64,000 nucleotides of DNA. It comes from CAVVYV01 sp963752585 (GTDB taxonomy: Bacteria; Actinomycetota; Thermoleophilia; Solirubrobacterales; 70-9). How positions within the stretch are numbered: position 1 is the first letter of the stretch; the number at the start of each line of letters is the position of its first letter. This document shows, one piece after another, positions 47,397 through 56,910 of this stretch. Below the pieces are notes generated by a model, which was given only the letters and a program-made list of their open reading frames with translations, ran no database searches and was not told where the DNA came from. The position numbers and the translations under genes are program-made. The DNA is taken from NCBI GenBank assembly GCA_963752585.1, contig CAVVYV010000007.1:62001-126000 (forward strand), read 5' to 3'.

Positions 47397-50300
47397 ATGT
47401 ATCTGAAGGCGATCAATCTGAAGGGGTTCAAGTCGTTCCCCGACCGGACCCGGCTGACGTTCTCGCCGGGCGTCAGCGTGATCGTCGGTCCCAACGGCTG
47501 CGGCAAGTCGAACATCACCGACGCGGTCCTCTGGGCGCTCGGCGAGCAGAGCCCGATCGCGGTTCGGGGGCAGTCGATGCGGGACGTGATCTTCGCCGGT
47601 GGCAACGGCCAGTCGCGGCGGCGATTCGCCGAGGTCGAGGTGGTGATCGACAACTCCGAGGGCCGTGCCGCCAGCGAGTTCTCGGAGATCTCGATCTCCC
47701 GCCGGATCGAGCGAAGCGGCGACGGCGAGTATCGGCTGAACGGCGCCCGCTGCCGCCTCGCCGATGTCGTCGAGGCGCTCGCCGACACCAACATGGGCCG
47801 CGAGATGCACTCGGTGATCAGCCAGGGCCGGGTGGAGGCGATCGTCAACTCGAAGCCGAAGGACCGCCGGATGCTGATCGAGGAGGCCGCAGGGCTCGGG
47901 AAGCACCGCAAGCGCCGCCACCGAGCGCAGCTGAAGCTGGACCGGACCCGCGAGAACCTCGACCGGGCGCTCGACGTCGAGCGCGAGGCGCGCTCGCGGC
48001 TGCGCCCGCTGAAGCGCCAGGCGGAGGCGGCCGAGCGGACCGCGAAGCTGGTCCGGGACGAGAGCGAGCTCCGGGCACGTTTGGTTGCCGAGGACCTCCG
48101 GGTGCAGGAGGAGCAGCTCGGCGCCGCCGAGCGGAGCCTGACTGAGGCTCGCGGCAAGCGCGACTCTGTAGAGCAGCGTCTGGAGGAGGTGCGCAAGCGC
48201 CGCGCCGCGATCGAGGAGCGGATCGCCGCCGGGGACGCCGAGCGCCGCCGCCGCGGTGAGCACCTGGCCGAGGCGAGGGCGGCGGTAGAGCGGGTCCGGG
48301 CCCGGGCCGAGGCGATGCAGCTCGCGGAGCGGGAGCTTCGGTCCGCACTCGGTGAGCGCCAGCTGCGCCTCGAGGAGCTCGGCGCCGACCCGGAGCTCGA
48401 GGCTGGCACCGCCGCCCGGATCTCGGAGCTCGAGGCCGAACTTGCCGAGCTCGAGCGGGGCGATGCCTCGTCGGAGCTCGCCCGCCTGCGGGAGGCCGCC
48501 GCGGAGGCGGAGCGCCGCCGGGCAGAGGCCGAGGCGGCGCTCGAGCCGCTGGCCGCCGCTGAAAACGAGGCGGTGGCGGTGCTTCAGAGCGCCACCCAAG
48601 TCGAGGAGCGCGCCCGCGCCGAGGCGCAGAAAGCCTCCGAGCGCCGGGCGGCGCTTGCGGGCGAGCTGGCGGCGGTGGAGGCGAAGCTCGCGGCTGCCGC
48701 GGTTGAGGGCGAGCACGAGGTGCTCGCCGGGATGGTCGAGACGGGCTCCGGACTGGAACGGGCCCTGAGCGTGGCGCTCGGCGAGCGGCTGCGGGCATCG
48801 GTGGTCAGCTCGATCGGCGAGGGGGTCGATCGGATCGCGGGCGCCGAGGGGGCTGCCCGGACGCTGGTCGACTCCGGACCGCCGCCGGCGGCCGGCCCGC
48901 CCCCGGTGGAGGGCGCGAGGCGTCTCCTCGACCTGGTCGAGGCCCGCGGAGAGGCGAGCCAGGTGGTCGAGCGGCTGCTCGCCGACGCCTGGCTGGTCGA
49001 CGAGCTCCGGGAACTGCCTTCGGGTTTCACCGGGCTGGCGGTGACCGTGGACGGCGCGTGCTACGACGGCGCCGCCGGAGAGCTCCGGCTGCTGCCCCGA
49101 GAGGGAGCAGACCCGGCGCTGGCCGCTCGCTCGGAGCGAGAGGAGCTTGCCTCGCGCCTGCGCCAGCGAGAGCAGACCGAGGAGCGGGCGAAGCGGGACC
49201 TCGAGAAGGCCGAGGAGGCGCTGGCTGCCGCGCTCAGCCGGCAGGACGAGGCTCACGGCGCCCGGCGCCAGGCGCGCCGGGAGCTCGACGAGGCGAGCGA
49301 AGAGGCGAGCCGGGCGACCTGGCTGGCCGACCAGCGGGAGCAGCGGGACGAGGGAGAGGGCCAGACCGCGCTCCGTCGCGCCCAGCTCGAGGCGGAGCTG
49401 GCCGCCGAGCGCCGCCACGTCGAGGCGGCGGGGCGAGCACGCGAGTCCCGCGACCGGGATCGCGAGAAGCTCGAGCGCAGGATCGCACTCGAGCGCGAGA
49501 CGCTGCCGGCACTGGGACGCGCCCATCGGGCCCTGATCGCGGTGTCGGAGCGGCTCGCGGCTCGCGCCGAGGCGCTCGCCGCTCCCACCGAGGACGGCGG
49601 GGGCGAGATCGCCACCGAGCTCCGCGAGTGCTCCGAGCGGGAGTACGGCCTCCAGGCCGAGCTCCGCGAGGTCAGCGAGACCCTGACCACCGCCGAGGTC
49701 GAGGCCGCGCAGCTCCGGGACCGGCGCAACGAGGGATCGGCCGAGCTGCGGCGGCTCGGCGAGCTGCTCGAGGAGGAGCTGGCGCCGGCCACCGCGCCGC
49801 TGCCGGACGAGGAGCGCACCGAGATCGAGGCGAAGCTGGTGCGGGTCGAGCGGCGGCGGGAGCAGATTGGGCCTGTCAACCCGCTGGCCGAGCGCGAGTA
49901 CGCCGAGGAGCGCGAGCACGTCACCGAGCTCGCCGATCAGCGCAAGGACCTGGAGAAGGCGATCGCGGAGCTGGGGGCGCTGGTCCGCCGCACCGACAAG
50001 GAGATCGCCGCCGCCTTCGAGGAGACCCTCGAGGCCACCGCCCGCAACTTCGAGGAGATGGTCGCCGAGCTCTTCCCCGGCGGGCGGGGGCGGCTGCGCC
50101 GGGTCGAGATGGGCCCGAGGCCGCTGCCCGACCAGATCGGCGGCGCGGCGGACGGCGATGGCGGGGACGAGGAGGAGCCCGAGGGCACGTCTCCCGATGA
50201 GGACGGCGGAGTCGAGATCGAGGTCACCCCCCAGGGCAAGTCCACCCGCCGGCTCTCGCTGCTCTCCGGCGGCGAGAAGTCGCTGGTGGCGCTGGCCTTC

Positions 50301-50606
50301 GTCTTCGCCGTGCTGATGGCGCGGCCGTGTCCCTTCTACATCCTCGACGAGGTCGAGGCGGCCCTGGACGACATCAACCTCGACCGGTTCCTGCGCCTCG
50401 TCCGGCGGTTCGCCGAGCGCTCCCAGTTCGTGATCGTCACCCACCAGAAGCGGACGATGGACGCCGCCGACGTCCTCTACGGGGTGAGCATGGGCGGCGA
50501 CGGGGTGACCAAGGTCGTCTCCCGCCGCCTGCCCCGCGACCGCGACCTGTCGGACGCCGCCGAGGTCCCGGGCGCCGAGGACCCGACCGCCGAGCAGGCG
50601 GCCTAG
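47397..50606 (+). CDS. smc: Chromosome segregation protein SMC
   Basis: Condensin ATPase, partner of ScpAB encoded at 7.6 kb. Walker A GPNGCGKSN (about 32-40), two long coiled coils (about 165-440 and 575-880), hinge (about 450-570), then LSGGEKSLVALAFVFA (signature) and Walker B FYILDEVEAALDD. At 1069 aa the arms are shorter than the 1150-1200 aa norm. An acidic insert of about 35 residues (GDGGDEEEPEGTSPDEDGG) interrupts the C-terminal head. The C-terminus is also acidic. Confidence 0.95.
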   Translation: MYLKAINLKGFKSFPDRTRLTFSPGVSVIVGPNGCGKSNITDAVLWALGEQSPIAVRGQSMRDVIFAGGNGQSRRRFAEVEVVIDNSEGRAASEFSEISISRRIERSGDGEYRLNGARCRLADVVEALADTNMGREMHSVISQGRVEAIVNSKPKDRRMLIEEAAGLGKHRKRRHRAQLKLDRTRENLDRALDVEREARSRLRPLKRQAEAAERTAKLVRDESELRARLVAEDLRVQEEQLGAAERSLTEARGKRDSVEQRLEEVRKRRAAIEERIAAGDAERRRRGEHLAEARAAVERVRARAEAMQLAERELRSALGERQLRLEELGADPELEAGTAARISELEAELAELERGDASSELARLREAAAEAERRRAEAEAALEPLAAAENEAVAVLQSATQVEERARAEAQKASERRAALAGELAAVEAKLAAAAVEGEHEVLAGMVETGSGLERALSVALGERLRASVVSSIGEGVDRIAGAEGAARTLVDSGPPPAAGPPPVEGARRLLDLVEARGEASQVVERLLADAWLVDELRELPSGFTGLAVTVDGACYDGAAGELRLLPREGADPALAARSEREELASRLRQREQTEERAKRDLEKAEEALAAALSRQDEAHGARRQARRELDEASEEASRATWLADQREQRDEGEGQTALRRAQLEAELAAERRHVEAAGRARESRDRDREKLERRIALERETLPALGRAHRALIAVSERLAARAEALAAPTEDGGGEIATELRECSEREYGLQAELREVSETLTTAEVEAAQLRDRRNEGSAELRRLGELLEEELAPATAPLPDEERTEIEAKLVRVERRREQIGPVNPLAEREYAEEREHVTELADQRKDLEKAIAELGALVRRTDKEIAAAFEETLEATARNFEEMVAELFPGGRGRLRRVEMGPRPLPDQIGGAADGDGGDEEEPEGTSPDEDGGVEIEVTPQGKSTRRLSLLSGGEKSLVALAFVFAVLMARPCPFYILDEVEAALDDINLDRFLRLVRRFAERSQFVIVTHQKRTMDAADVLYGVSMGGDGVTKVVSRRLPRDRDLSDAAEVPGAEDPTAEQAA

Positions 50607-50625
50607 GCCGAGCACCCGGCGCGGC

Positions 50626-50631
50626 TAGGCT
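50626..50631 (+). promoter_or_regulatory. -10 box TAGGCT for ftsY
   Basis: Eight nt before the ATG at 50640. Confidence 0.45.
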
Positions 50632-50639
50632 GCGCCGCG

Positions 50640-51638
50640 ATGGACTCCGACTGGCGCCGGGCCTTCGACACCGGCGAGGACGCGGGACCCCCGGCTGCCG
50701 CCGAGGATGAGACCGAGCGCGCGGGCGTGTTCAGCCGCCTTCGCCGGGGACTCTCCCGCAGCCGCGAGGCCCTCGGCGCCGAGCTCTCGGCCAGCTTCAC
50801 CGACCAGATCGACGAGTCGACCTGGGAGCGGCTCGAGGAGGCGCTGATCCTCGCGGACGTCGGCGCGAAGACCACGGCGGCGGTGGTCCAGCGCCTCGAG
50901 GACGAGGCGGCGGCCGGTGGCCTCTCCGGCGGGGGAGTGCTGCGCGAACGGCTGATCGAGGTCCTCGCCGAGCTCGCCTCGCCCCAGGGCGACGACGGGA
51001 GCCGGATCGACGTCAGCGAGCGCCCCGCGGTGCTGATGATCGTCGGCGTCAACGGGACCGGGAAGACGACGACGATCGGCAAGATCGCCTGGCACCTTCA
51101 GCGGGAGCTCGACCTGAAGGTGATCGTCGGCGCCGCCGACACCTACCGTGCCGCCGCGGTCGAGCAGCTCACCGAGTGGGCCGAGCGGGCCGGGAGCGAG
51201 ATCGTTCGCGGCTCCGAGGGCGGCGACCCCGGCGCGGTCGCCTTCGACGCGGTCGCCGCGGCCCAGGCCCGCGGCGCCGACGTGGTGATCTGTGACACCG
51301 CCGGGCGACTCCACACGCACGGCAACCTGATGGAGGAGCTGTCGAAGGTGCGGCGCGTAATCGGCAAGCAGCTCGCCGACGCCCCCCACGAGACCCTGGT
51401 GGTGATCGACGCGACCACCGGCCAGAACGGGATCCGCCAGGCGGAGGAGTTCGCCCGGGCGGTCGAGGTGACCGGGGCTGTCCTCACCAAGCTCGACGGC
51501 TCGGCGAAGGGAGGAGTCGCACTGGCGATCGCCTCCGAGCTCGGGATCCCGGTGAAGCTGATCGGGATTGGCGAGTCGCTCGAGGACCTCCGCCCGTTCC
51601 ACGCCGAGCAGTTCGCCCGGGCGCTGCTCGAGCAGTAG
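50640..51638 (+). CDS. ftsY: Signal recognition particle receptor FtsY
   Basis: Membrane-docking GTPase for SRP. A short acidic N-terminal region (about 1-40), then the NG domain with P-loop GVNGTGKTTT, DTAGR and TKLDGSAKGG, ending IGIGESLEDLRPFHAEQFARAL. Length is 332 aa. It lies 33 bp after smc; a small minus-strand pair separates it from ffh. Confidence 0.95.
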   Translation: MDSDWRRAFDTGEDAGPPAAAEDETERAGVFSRLRRGLSRSREALGAELSASFTDQIDESTWERLEEALILADVGAKTTAAVVQRLEDEAAAGGLSGGGVLRERLIEVLAELASPQGDDGSRIDVSERPAVLMIVGVNGTGKTTTIGKIAWHLQRELDLKVIVGAADTYRAAAVEQLTEWAERAGSEIVRGSEGGDPGAVAFDAVAAAQARGADVVICDTAGRLHTHGNLMEELSKVRRVIGKQLADAPHETLVVIDATTGQNGIRQAEEFARAVEVTGAVLTKLDGSAKGGVALAIASELGIPVKLIGIGESLEDLRPFHAEQFARALLEQ

Positions 51639-51956
51639 CTAGCGCTCTTCCTCGACGGTGCGCTCGGCCCAGGGGAGGGCCTCGAGCCGCTTGTCGGGGA
51701 TCGGCTTACCGCTGACCACCGAGACTCCGTAGGTACCTTCCTCGAGCCGCTGCTCGGCCCGCTCGATCGCCGCCAGGATCTTCTTCAGGTCCTCGCGGAT
51801 CGCCCCGTCGCGGCCCGACTGGTCGAGCTCGGCACCGCTGTCGCCGAAGTCCTCAGGCTCGTCCGAGCCCGCCGGGGAGTCGCCGAGATCGGCGATCTCC
51901 TTCTCGATCCTGTTCTTCTCCTCGCTCAATCGCGCGTGGGCGCGCTCGGGGTCCAT
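51639..51956 (-). CDS. TraR/DksA-like coiled-coil protein lacking zinc cysteines
   Basis: The 105-residue protein has the DksA C-terminal pattern GTYGVSVVSGKPIPDKRLEALP, but all four zinc Cys of GTYGxCxxCGxPI...C..C are absent. The N-terminal coiled coil (LSEEKNRIEKEIADL and IREDLKKILAAIERAEQRLEEG) is kept. It may still contact the RNA polymerase secondary channel. Start fixed by a TAGGAT box. Confidence 0.78.
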   Translation of the reverse strand: MDPERAHARLSEEKNRIEKEIADLGDSPAGSDEPEDFGDSGAELDQSGRDGAIREDLKKILAAIERAEQRLEEGTYGVSVVSGKPIPDKRLEALPWAERTVEEER

Positions 51957-51962
51957 GATCGG

Positions 51963-51968
51963 ATCCTA
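51963..51968 (-). promoter_or_regulatory. -10 box TAGGAT for the DksA-like gene
   Basis: Six nt before ATG 51956. Confidence 0.5.
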
Positions 51969-51978
51969 GGCGTCGGCC

Positions 51979-52254
51979 CTAGGCCGCCGTCGCGAACCGC
52001 TCGGCGGCGCGGGCCCGGCGCTTGGCGGCCTCGACCTCGCGGTCCTTCGGCGGCGCCTTCGTCACAAGCGCGTCCAGGAGAGCCGCGGTGCTCGCCGCGA
52101 CCTCGTCGACCGCGCGCTCGAAAGCCTCGGTGTTCGCCTTCGACGGCTTGTTCGAGCCGCTGATCTTGCGCACGTACTGGAGGGCGGCGTCGTGGACCTC
52201 CTCCTGGCTCGCGGGCGGGTCGTAGTTATGAAGTTGTCTGATGTTTCTGCACAT
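51979..52254 (-). CDS. DUF2277 family protein
   Basis: Starts MCRNIRQLHNYDPPASQEEV, the hallmark of DUF2277, followed by ALQYVRKISGSNKPSKANTEAF. Length is 91 aa. Function unknown; widespread in actinobacteria. It has its own leaderless promoter and lies divergent from ffh. Confidence 0.85.
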   Translation of the reverse strand: MCRNIRQLHNYDPPASQEEVHDAALQYVRKISGSNKPSKANTEAFERAVDEVAASTAALLDALVTKAPPKDREVEAAKRRARAAERFATAA

Positions 52255-52261
52255 GCGCCAG

Positions 52262-52267
52262 AGCCTA
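52262..52267 (-). promoter_or_regulatory. -10 box TAGGCT for the DUF2277 gene
   Basis: Seven nt before ATG 52254. Confidence 0.45.
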
Positions 52268-52296
52268 GAGGACGCCGCGCGCAGACTCCCGCGCTC

Positions 52297-52302
52297 TAAC
52301 CT
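52297..52302 (+). promoter_or_regulatory. -10 box TAACCT for ffh
   Basis: Nine nt before ATG 52312. Confidence 0.45.
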
Positions 52303-52311
52303 GAGCCGTTC

Positions 52312-53644
<1,333 letters not shown>

Positions 53645-53658
53645 TCTCACCGCCTCAG

Positions 53659-53910
53659 ATGGTCCGAATCAGGCTGAGAAGAGTTGGGGGGCGAAAGAAT
53701 CCGATCTGGCGGATCGTGGTCAGCGACCGGCGCTCGCCGCGCGACGGTCGCACGATCGAGACGATCGGCCAGTACAACCCGCAGACCGAGCCCTCGCTGA
53801 TCAAGATCGACGAGGAGCGCGCCCGTCACTGGCTCAGCAACGGCGCCCGCCCGACCCGGACGGTGGCGACGCTGCTCCGCACGCAGGGGATCGAGGCGAC
53901 CGGCCGCTAG
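53659..53910 (+). CDS. rpsP: 30S ribosomal protein S16
   Basis: Eighty-three residues; MVRIRLRRVGGRKNPIWRIV and IETIGQYNPQTEPSLIKID are canonical. Head of the rpsP-khpA-trmD-rplS run. Confidence 0.96.
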   Translation: MVRIRLRRVGGRKNPIWRIVVSDRRSPRDGRTIETIGQYNPQTEPSLIKIDEERARHWLSNGARPTRTVATLLRTQGIEATGR

Positions 53911-53925
53911 GGCGGGACGCCTGCC

Positions 53926-54159
53926 GTGCGCGATCTGCTCGACTTCCTCGCCCGTTCCCTGGTCTCCGACCCCGACGCGGTCGAGGTCAACGAGGTCGAG
54001 GAGATCGACGGCGAGGTGGTGCTCGAGCTCGAAGTCGCCGAGGACGACCTGGGCCGGGTGATCGGCCGCGGGGGCCGGGTCGCCAACGCGCTGCGGATGG
54101 TGATGAAGGCCGCCGCGACCCGGGCCGAGAAGCGCGTCATCGTCGAGATCCTCGATTGA
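53926..54159 (+). CDS. khpA: KH-domain RNA-binding protein KhpA (YlqC)
   Basis: Seventy-seven residues with one KH domain: LVSDPDAVEVNEVEE and the GxxG loop GRVIGRGGRVANALRMVM. KhpA works with KhpB/Jag in RNA binding and cell-size control in firmicutes. GTG start. It overlaps trmD by 4 nt (TTGA); rimM, normally between them, is missing. Confidence 0.93.
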   Translation: MRDLLDFLARSLVSDPDAVEVNEVEEIDGEVVLELEVAEDDLGRVIGRGGRVANALRMVMKAAATRAEKRVIVEILD

Positions 54160-54824
54160 TCATCGACCTCTTCACGCTGTTCCCGGAGCACTTCGAGTGG
54201 TTCCGAGGCCAGCGCCACGTCGCCAACGCGCTCGAGGCGGGCTCCGAGCTTCGCCTCCACAACTACCGCGACACCACCCCGCTCAGCGCCGGCCAGGTGG
54301 ACGACGCCCCGTATGGCGGTGGGGCGGGGATGGTCCTCCGGGTGGACGTGGTCGATGCAGCGCTCGAGGCCGCCTACGGGTCCGAGCGCGAGGGCGTCCG
54401 GGTGATCGCGCTCAATCCAAGCGGGCGGCTCTTCGACGACTCGCTCGCCGAGGAGCTCGCCGCCGAGCCGCATATCGCCCTGCTCAGCGGCCGATACGAG
54501 GGCCTCGACGAGCGGGTGGTCGAGCACCTCGCCGACGAGGTGATCTCGATCGGCCGCTACGTTCTCTCGGGCGGCGAGCTGGCGGCGATGGTGATCTGCG
54601 ATGCGGTCCTCCGGAAGCTCCCGGGGGCCCTCGGCGACGCCGAGAGCGCCGTCGAGGAGTCCTACAGCGCGGCGCTCGAGGGGGCGCCGGAGTACCCGCA
54701 CTACACGCGGCCGGCGTCCTATCGCGGCTGGGAAGTGCCCGAGGTTCTGCTCTCGGGGGATCACGCCAAGGTGCAGGATTGGCGGCGCGCCCGCAGCCGC
54801 GAGCGCGCAGAGCAGGCGGGTTAG
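54156..54824 (+). CDS. trmD: tRNA (guanine-N1)-methyltransferase TrmD
   Basis: Makes m1G37 in tRNA. IIDLFTLFPEHFEWF (N-terminus), DAPYGGGAGMVLRVD, LLSGRYEGLDERV (SAM knot), SIGRYVLSGGELAAMVICDA and YPHYTRPASYRGWEVPEVLLSG are canonical. Length is 222 aa. TTG start overlapping the khpA stop. Confidence 0.95.
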   Translation: MIIDLFTLFPEHFEWFRGQRHVANALEAGSELRLHNYRDTTPLSAGQVDDAPYGGGAGMVLRVDVVDAALEAAYGSEREGVRVIALNPSGRLFDDSLAEELAAEPHIALLSGRYEGLDERVVEHLADEVISIGRYVLSGGELAAMVICDAVLRKLPGALGDAESAVEESYSAALEGAPEYPHYTRPASYRGWEVPEVLLSGDHAKVQDWRRARSRERAEQAG

Positions 54825-54904
54825 GCACACTTCTCCGCTACAGTTCGCGCGGCGGCGCGGCCTCGGACCGCGCCCTTTTCACGTTTTCGGACCCCCTTGC
54901 ACCA

Positions 54905-55521
54905 ATGAGCACAGTGATCGAGAGCCTCGAGCAGCGCGTTCTGCGGCAGCGCCCCAGCTTCGGCGCGGGCGACCGGGTCCGCGTCCACTTCCAGGTCGTC
55001 GAGGGCAACCGCCGCCGGACCCAGGTGTTCGAGGGGATAGTGATCAAGCGCCAGGGCAGCGGCGCCCGCGAGACCTTCACCGTGCGCAAGCACTCCTTCG
55101 GAGTCGGGGTCGAGCGGACCTTCCCGCTGCACTCGCCGAAGATCGAGAAGCTTGAGGTGGCGGCGCGCGGCGATGTCCGCCGGGCGAAGCTCTACTACCT
55201 GCGCGAGAAGGTCGGCAAGCGCGCCCGGGTCGCCGAGCGGCGCTGGGGGATCGAGGACGAGCTCGTGATCGCCGAGGATGAGGCCGAGGCGGTCGACGCC
55301 GAGGGGGTGGCGGTGAGCGAGGCCGAGGCCGAGGTGGTCGAGCCCGAGGAGGAGGGCGAGGAGGCCGCCGAAGGAGGGCGAGGAGGCCGCCGAGGAGGCC
55401 GCCGAGGAGCAGCCCGCGGAAGAGAAGCAGCCCGCGGAAGAGGAAGCAGCTCGGGGAAGAGGAAGCAGCTGGGGAAGAGACGGCCGAAGAGCCGGCCGAC
55501 TCCGAAAAGGCAGAAGGCTGA
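54905..55521 (+). CDS. rplS: 50S ribosomal protein L19 with acidic C-terminal tail (two apparent frameshifts)
   Basis: The L19 core (about 1-118: RPSFGAGDRVRVHFQVVEG, RTQVFEGIVIKRQGSG, FTVRKHSFGVGVERTFPLHS) is intact, then an acidic tail (EDEAEAVDAEG, EPEEEGEEAAE). In the uncorrected frame there is no stop until 55996, deep inside lepB. Removing one G near 55373-55378 and one C near 55452 gives a repeated EEAAEE/QPAEE/EEAAGE tail of about 80 residues ending at TGA 55519-55521, which overlaps the lepB start. Both indels lie in low-complexity repeats. The ATG is at 54905; a 60-nt leader with TACAGT (54839-54844) precedes it. Confidence 0.85.
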
Positions 55522-56129
55522 AGGTCCCCAGGCCCCACAGCACGCAGGGCGCGCTCTTCGAGCTCGTCGTAATCGTCGCGCTCGCGCTCGGCCTCGCGCT
55601 CGGGATCCAGGCCTTCGTGGTGAAGCCCTACCAGATCCCCTCGGAGTCGATGGAGCCCACCCTCGACGTCGGTCAGCGGGTTCTGGTCAACCGCTTCCTC
55701 TATCGCTTCGCCGACCCCGGGATCGGCGACATCATCGTCTTCCATCCGCCGGCCGGCGCAGAGCGCGGGAATCAGTGCGGCGTGCCCCGGACCAACGGAG
55801 CGCCCTGCTCCGAGCCGACTCCGGAGAAGGCAAACGTCAACTTCATCAAGCGAATCGTCGCCGGTCCCGGCGACACGGTCGCGATCCAGGACGGTCACCC
55901 GGTGGTCAACGGAGAGGTGGCCAGCGAGGACTTCATCCGCCCCTGCGCGCCCGGCGGAGAGTGCAATTTGCCGAGTCCGATCACGATTCCGCCTGATCAC
56001 TACTTCATGATGGGCGACAATCGGGGCGAGAGCGACGACAGCCGCTTCTGGGGACCCATCCCGCGTGACTGGATCATCGGAAAAGCCTTCGCCACCTACT
56101 GGCCCCCGGACCGGATCGGGATCTTCTAA
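55518..56129 (+). CDS. lepB: Signal peptidase I
   Basis: Cleaves signal peptides outside the membrane. The TM helix LVVIVALALGLALGIQAFVV precedes the catalytic Ser in IPSESMEPTL and the Lys in FIKRIVAGPGDTV; MMGDNRGESDDSRFWGPI is motif E. Two Cys pairs (CGVPRTNGAPC and CAPGGEC) in extracytoplasmic loops may form disulfides. The helix lies upstream of the first conventional start (GTG 55617); the CTG at 55518 overlapping the rplS TGA is the likely start, giving 203 aa. Confidence 0.88.
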   Translation: MKVPRPHSTQGALFELVVIVALALGLALGIQAFVVKPYQIPSESMEPTLDVGQRVLVNRFLYRFADPGIGDIIVFHPPAGAERGNQCGVPRTNGAPCSEPTPEKANVNFIKRIVAGPGDTVAIQDGHPVVNGEVASEDFIRPCAPGGECNLPSPITIPPDHYFMMGDNRGESDDSRFWGPIPRDWIIGKAFATYWPPDRIGIF

Positions 56130-56910
56130 GAACAAGCGACGGAAGCGAAAGCGCCGTACCGCCGCGCGCCTCTTCCGGTTCGATCGCTCCTTCGGCCACC
56201 GCTTCGTCGCCGGAGTCGACGAGGCCGGCAGGGGCTCACTGGCCGGGCCGCTGGTGGCCGCGGGCGTCTGCATCGACCTCGAGGGGATCGGCCGCAGCGA
56301 GCGGCGTGCCCTCGCCCGGCTCGACGACTCGAAGCAGAAGAGCGAGGAGGAGCGCGAGGAGCTCTACCCGCACGTGATCCGGGCGGCGGACCGAGTGACG
56401 GTGGCGGTGCGCTCGGTACGGGCGATCGACCGCAATGGGCTCCACGTCTCCAACCTGGCTGCGCTCGCCGACTGCATGCTGGCGGTGGCGCCGAATGAGG
56501 CGACCCGCCTGGTCGACGGCTTCCGCCTGCCCGGCTGCGACCGCGAGCACACCGCGGTAATCGACGGCGACGCGCGGAGTGCAGCGATCGCCGCCGCCTC
56601 GGTGATTGCAAAGGTCACCCGAGACCGCTACATGCGCCGGGTCCACGCCCTCTATCCCGACTGGGGCTTCGACCAGCACGTCGGCTACTCGACCCCCGAG
56701 CACCGTGATGCGATCGTCGAGCGGGGGATCTGCCCGCTCCATCGTCGATCGTTCGCCTCGATCGCCTACACCCAGCTCGCGCTCGGCGAGGAGGATGCCG
56801 GGAAGCTGGACGAGGGACTAGAAAGCGTCGCGGAGGTGATCGACATCCGCGAGGCCATCCGGGCCGAAGCTGACCCCGACGACGTCGAAGCGATAGCCGG
56901 CGACGCCTGA
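56065..56910 (+). CDS. rnhB: Ribonuclease HII
   Basis: Removes RNA from RNA-DNA hybrids and misincorporated ribonucleotides. VAGVDEAGRGSLAGPLVAA (catalytic DEAGRG), LDDSKQKSEEEREEL, IDGDARSAAIAAASVIAKVTRD and YSTPEHRDAI are canonical. Conservation starts near FGHRFVAGVDEAGRG, after a basic stretch KNKRRKRKRR. The only start upstream is GTG 56065, inside lepB. The 3' 93 bp overlap yraN on the other strand. Confidence 0.92.
   Translation: MTGSSEKPSPPTGPRTGSGSSKNKRRKRKRRTAARLFRFDRSFGHRFVAGVDEAGRGSLAGPLVAAGVCIDLEGIGRSERRALARLDDSKQKSEEEREELYPHVIRAADRVTVAVRSVRAIDRNGLHVSNLAALADCMLAVAPNEATRLVDGFRLPGCDREHTAVIDGDARSAAIAAASVIAKVTRDRYMRRVHALYPDWGFDQHVGYSTPEHRDAIVERGICPLHRRSFASIAYTQLALGEEDAGKLDEGLESVAEVIDIREAIRAEADPDDVEAIAGDA

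Noticed and set aside
47178..50615. Long open frame of 1145 codons antisense to smc
   Set aside because: High-GC codon bias opens the opposite frame; the product is repetitive Leu/Gly/Arg with no domains, while smc on the plus strand has all SMC motifs.
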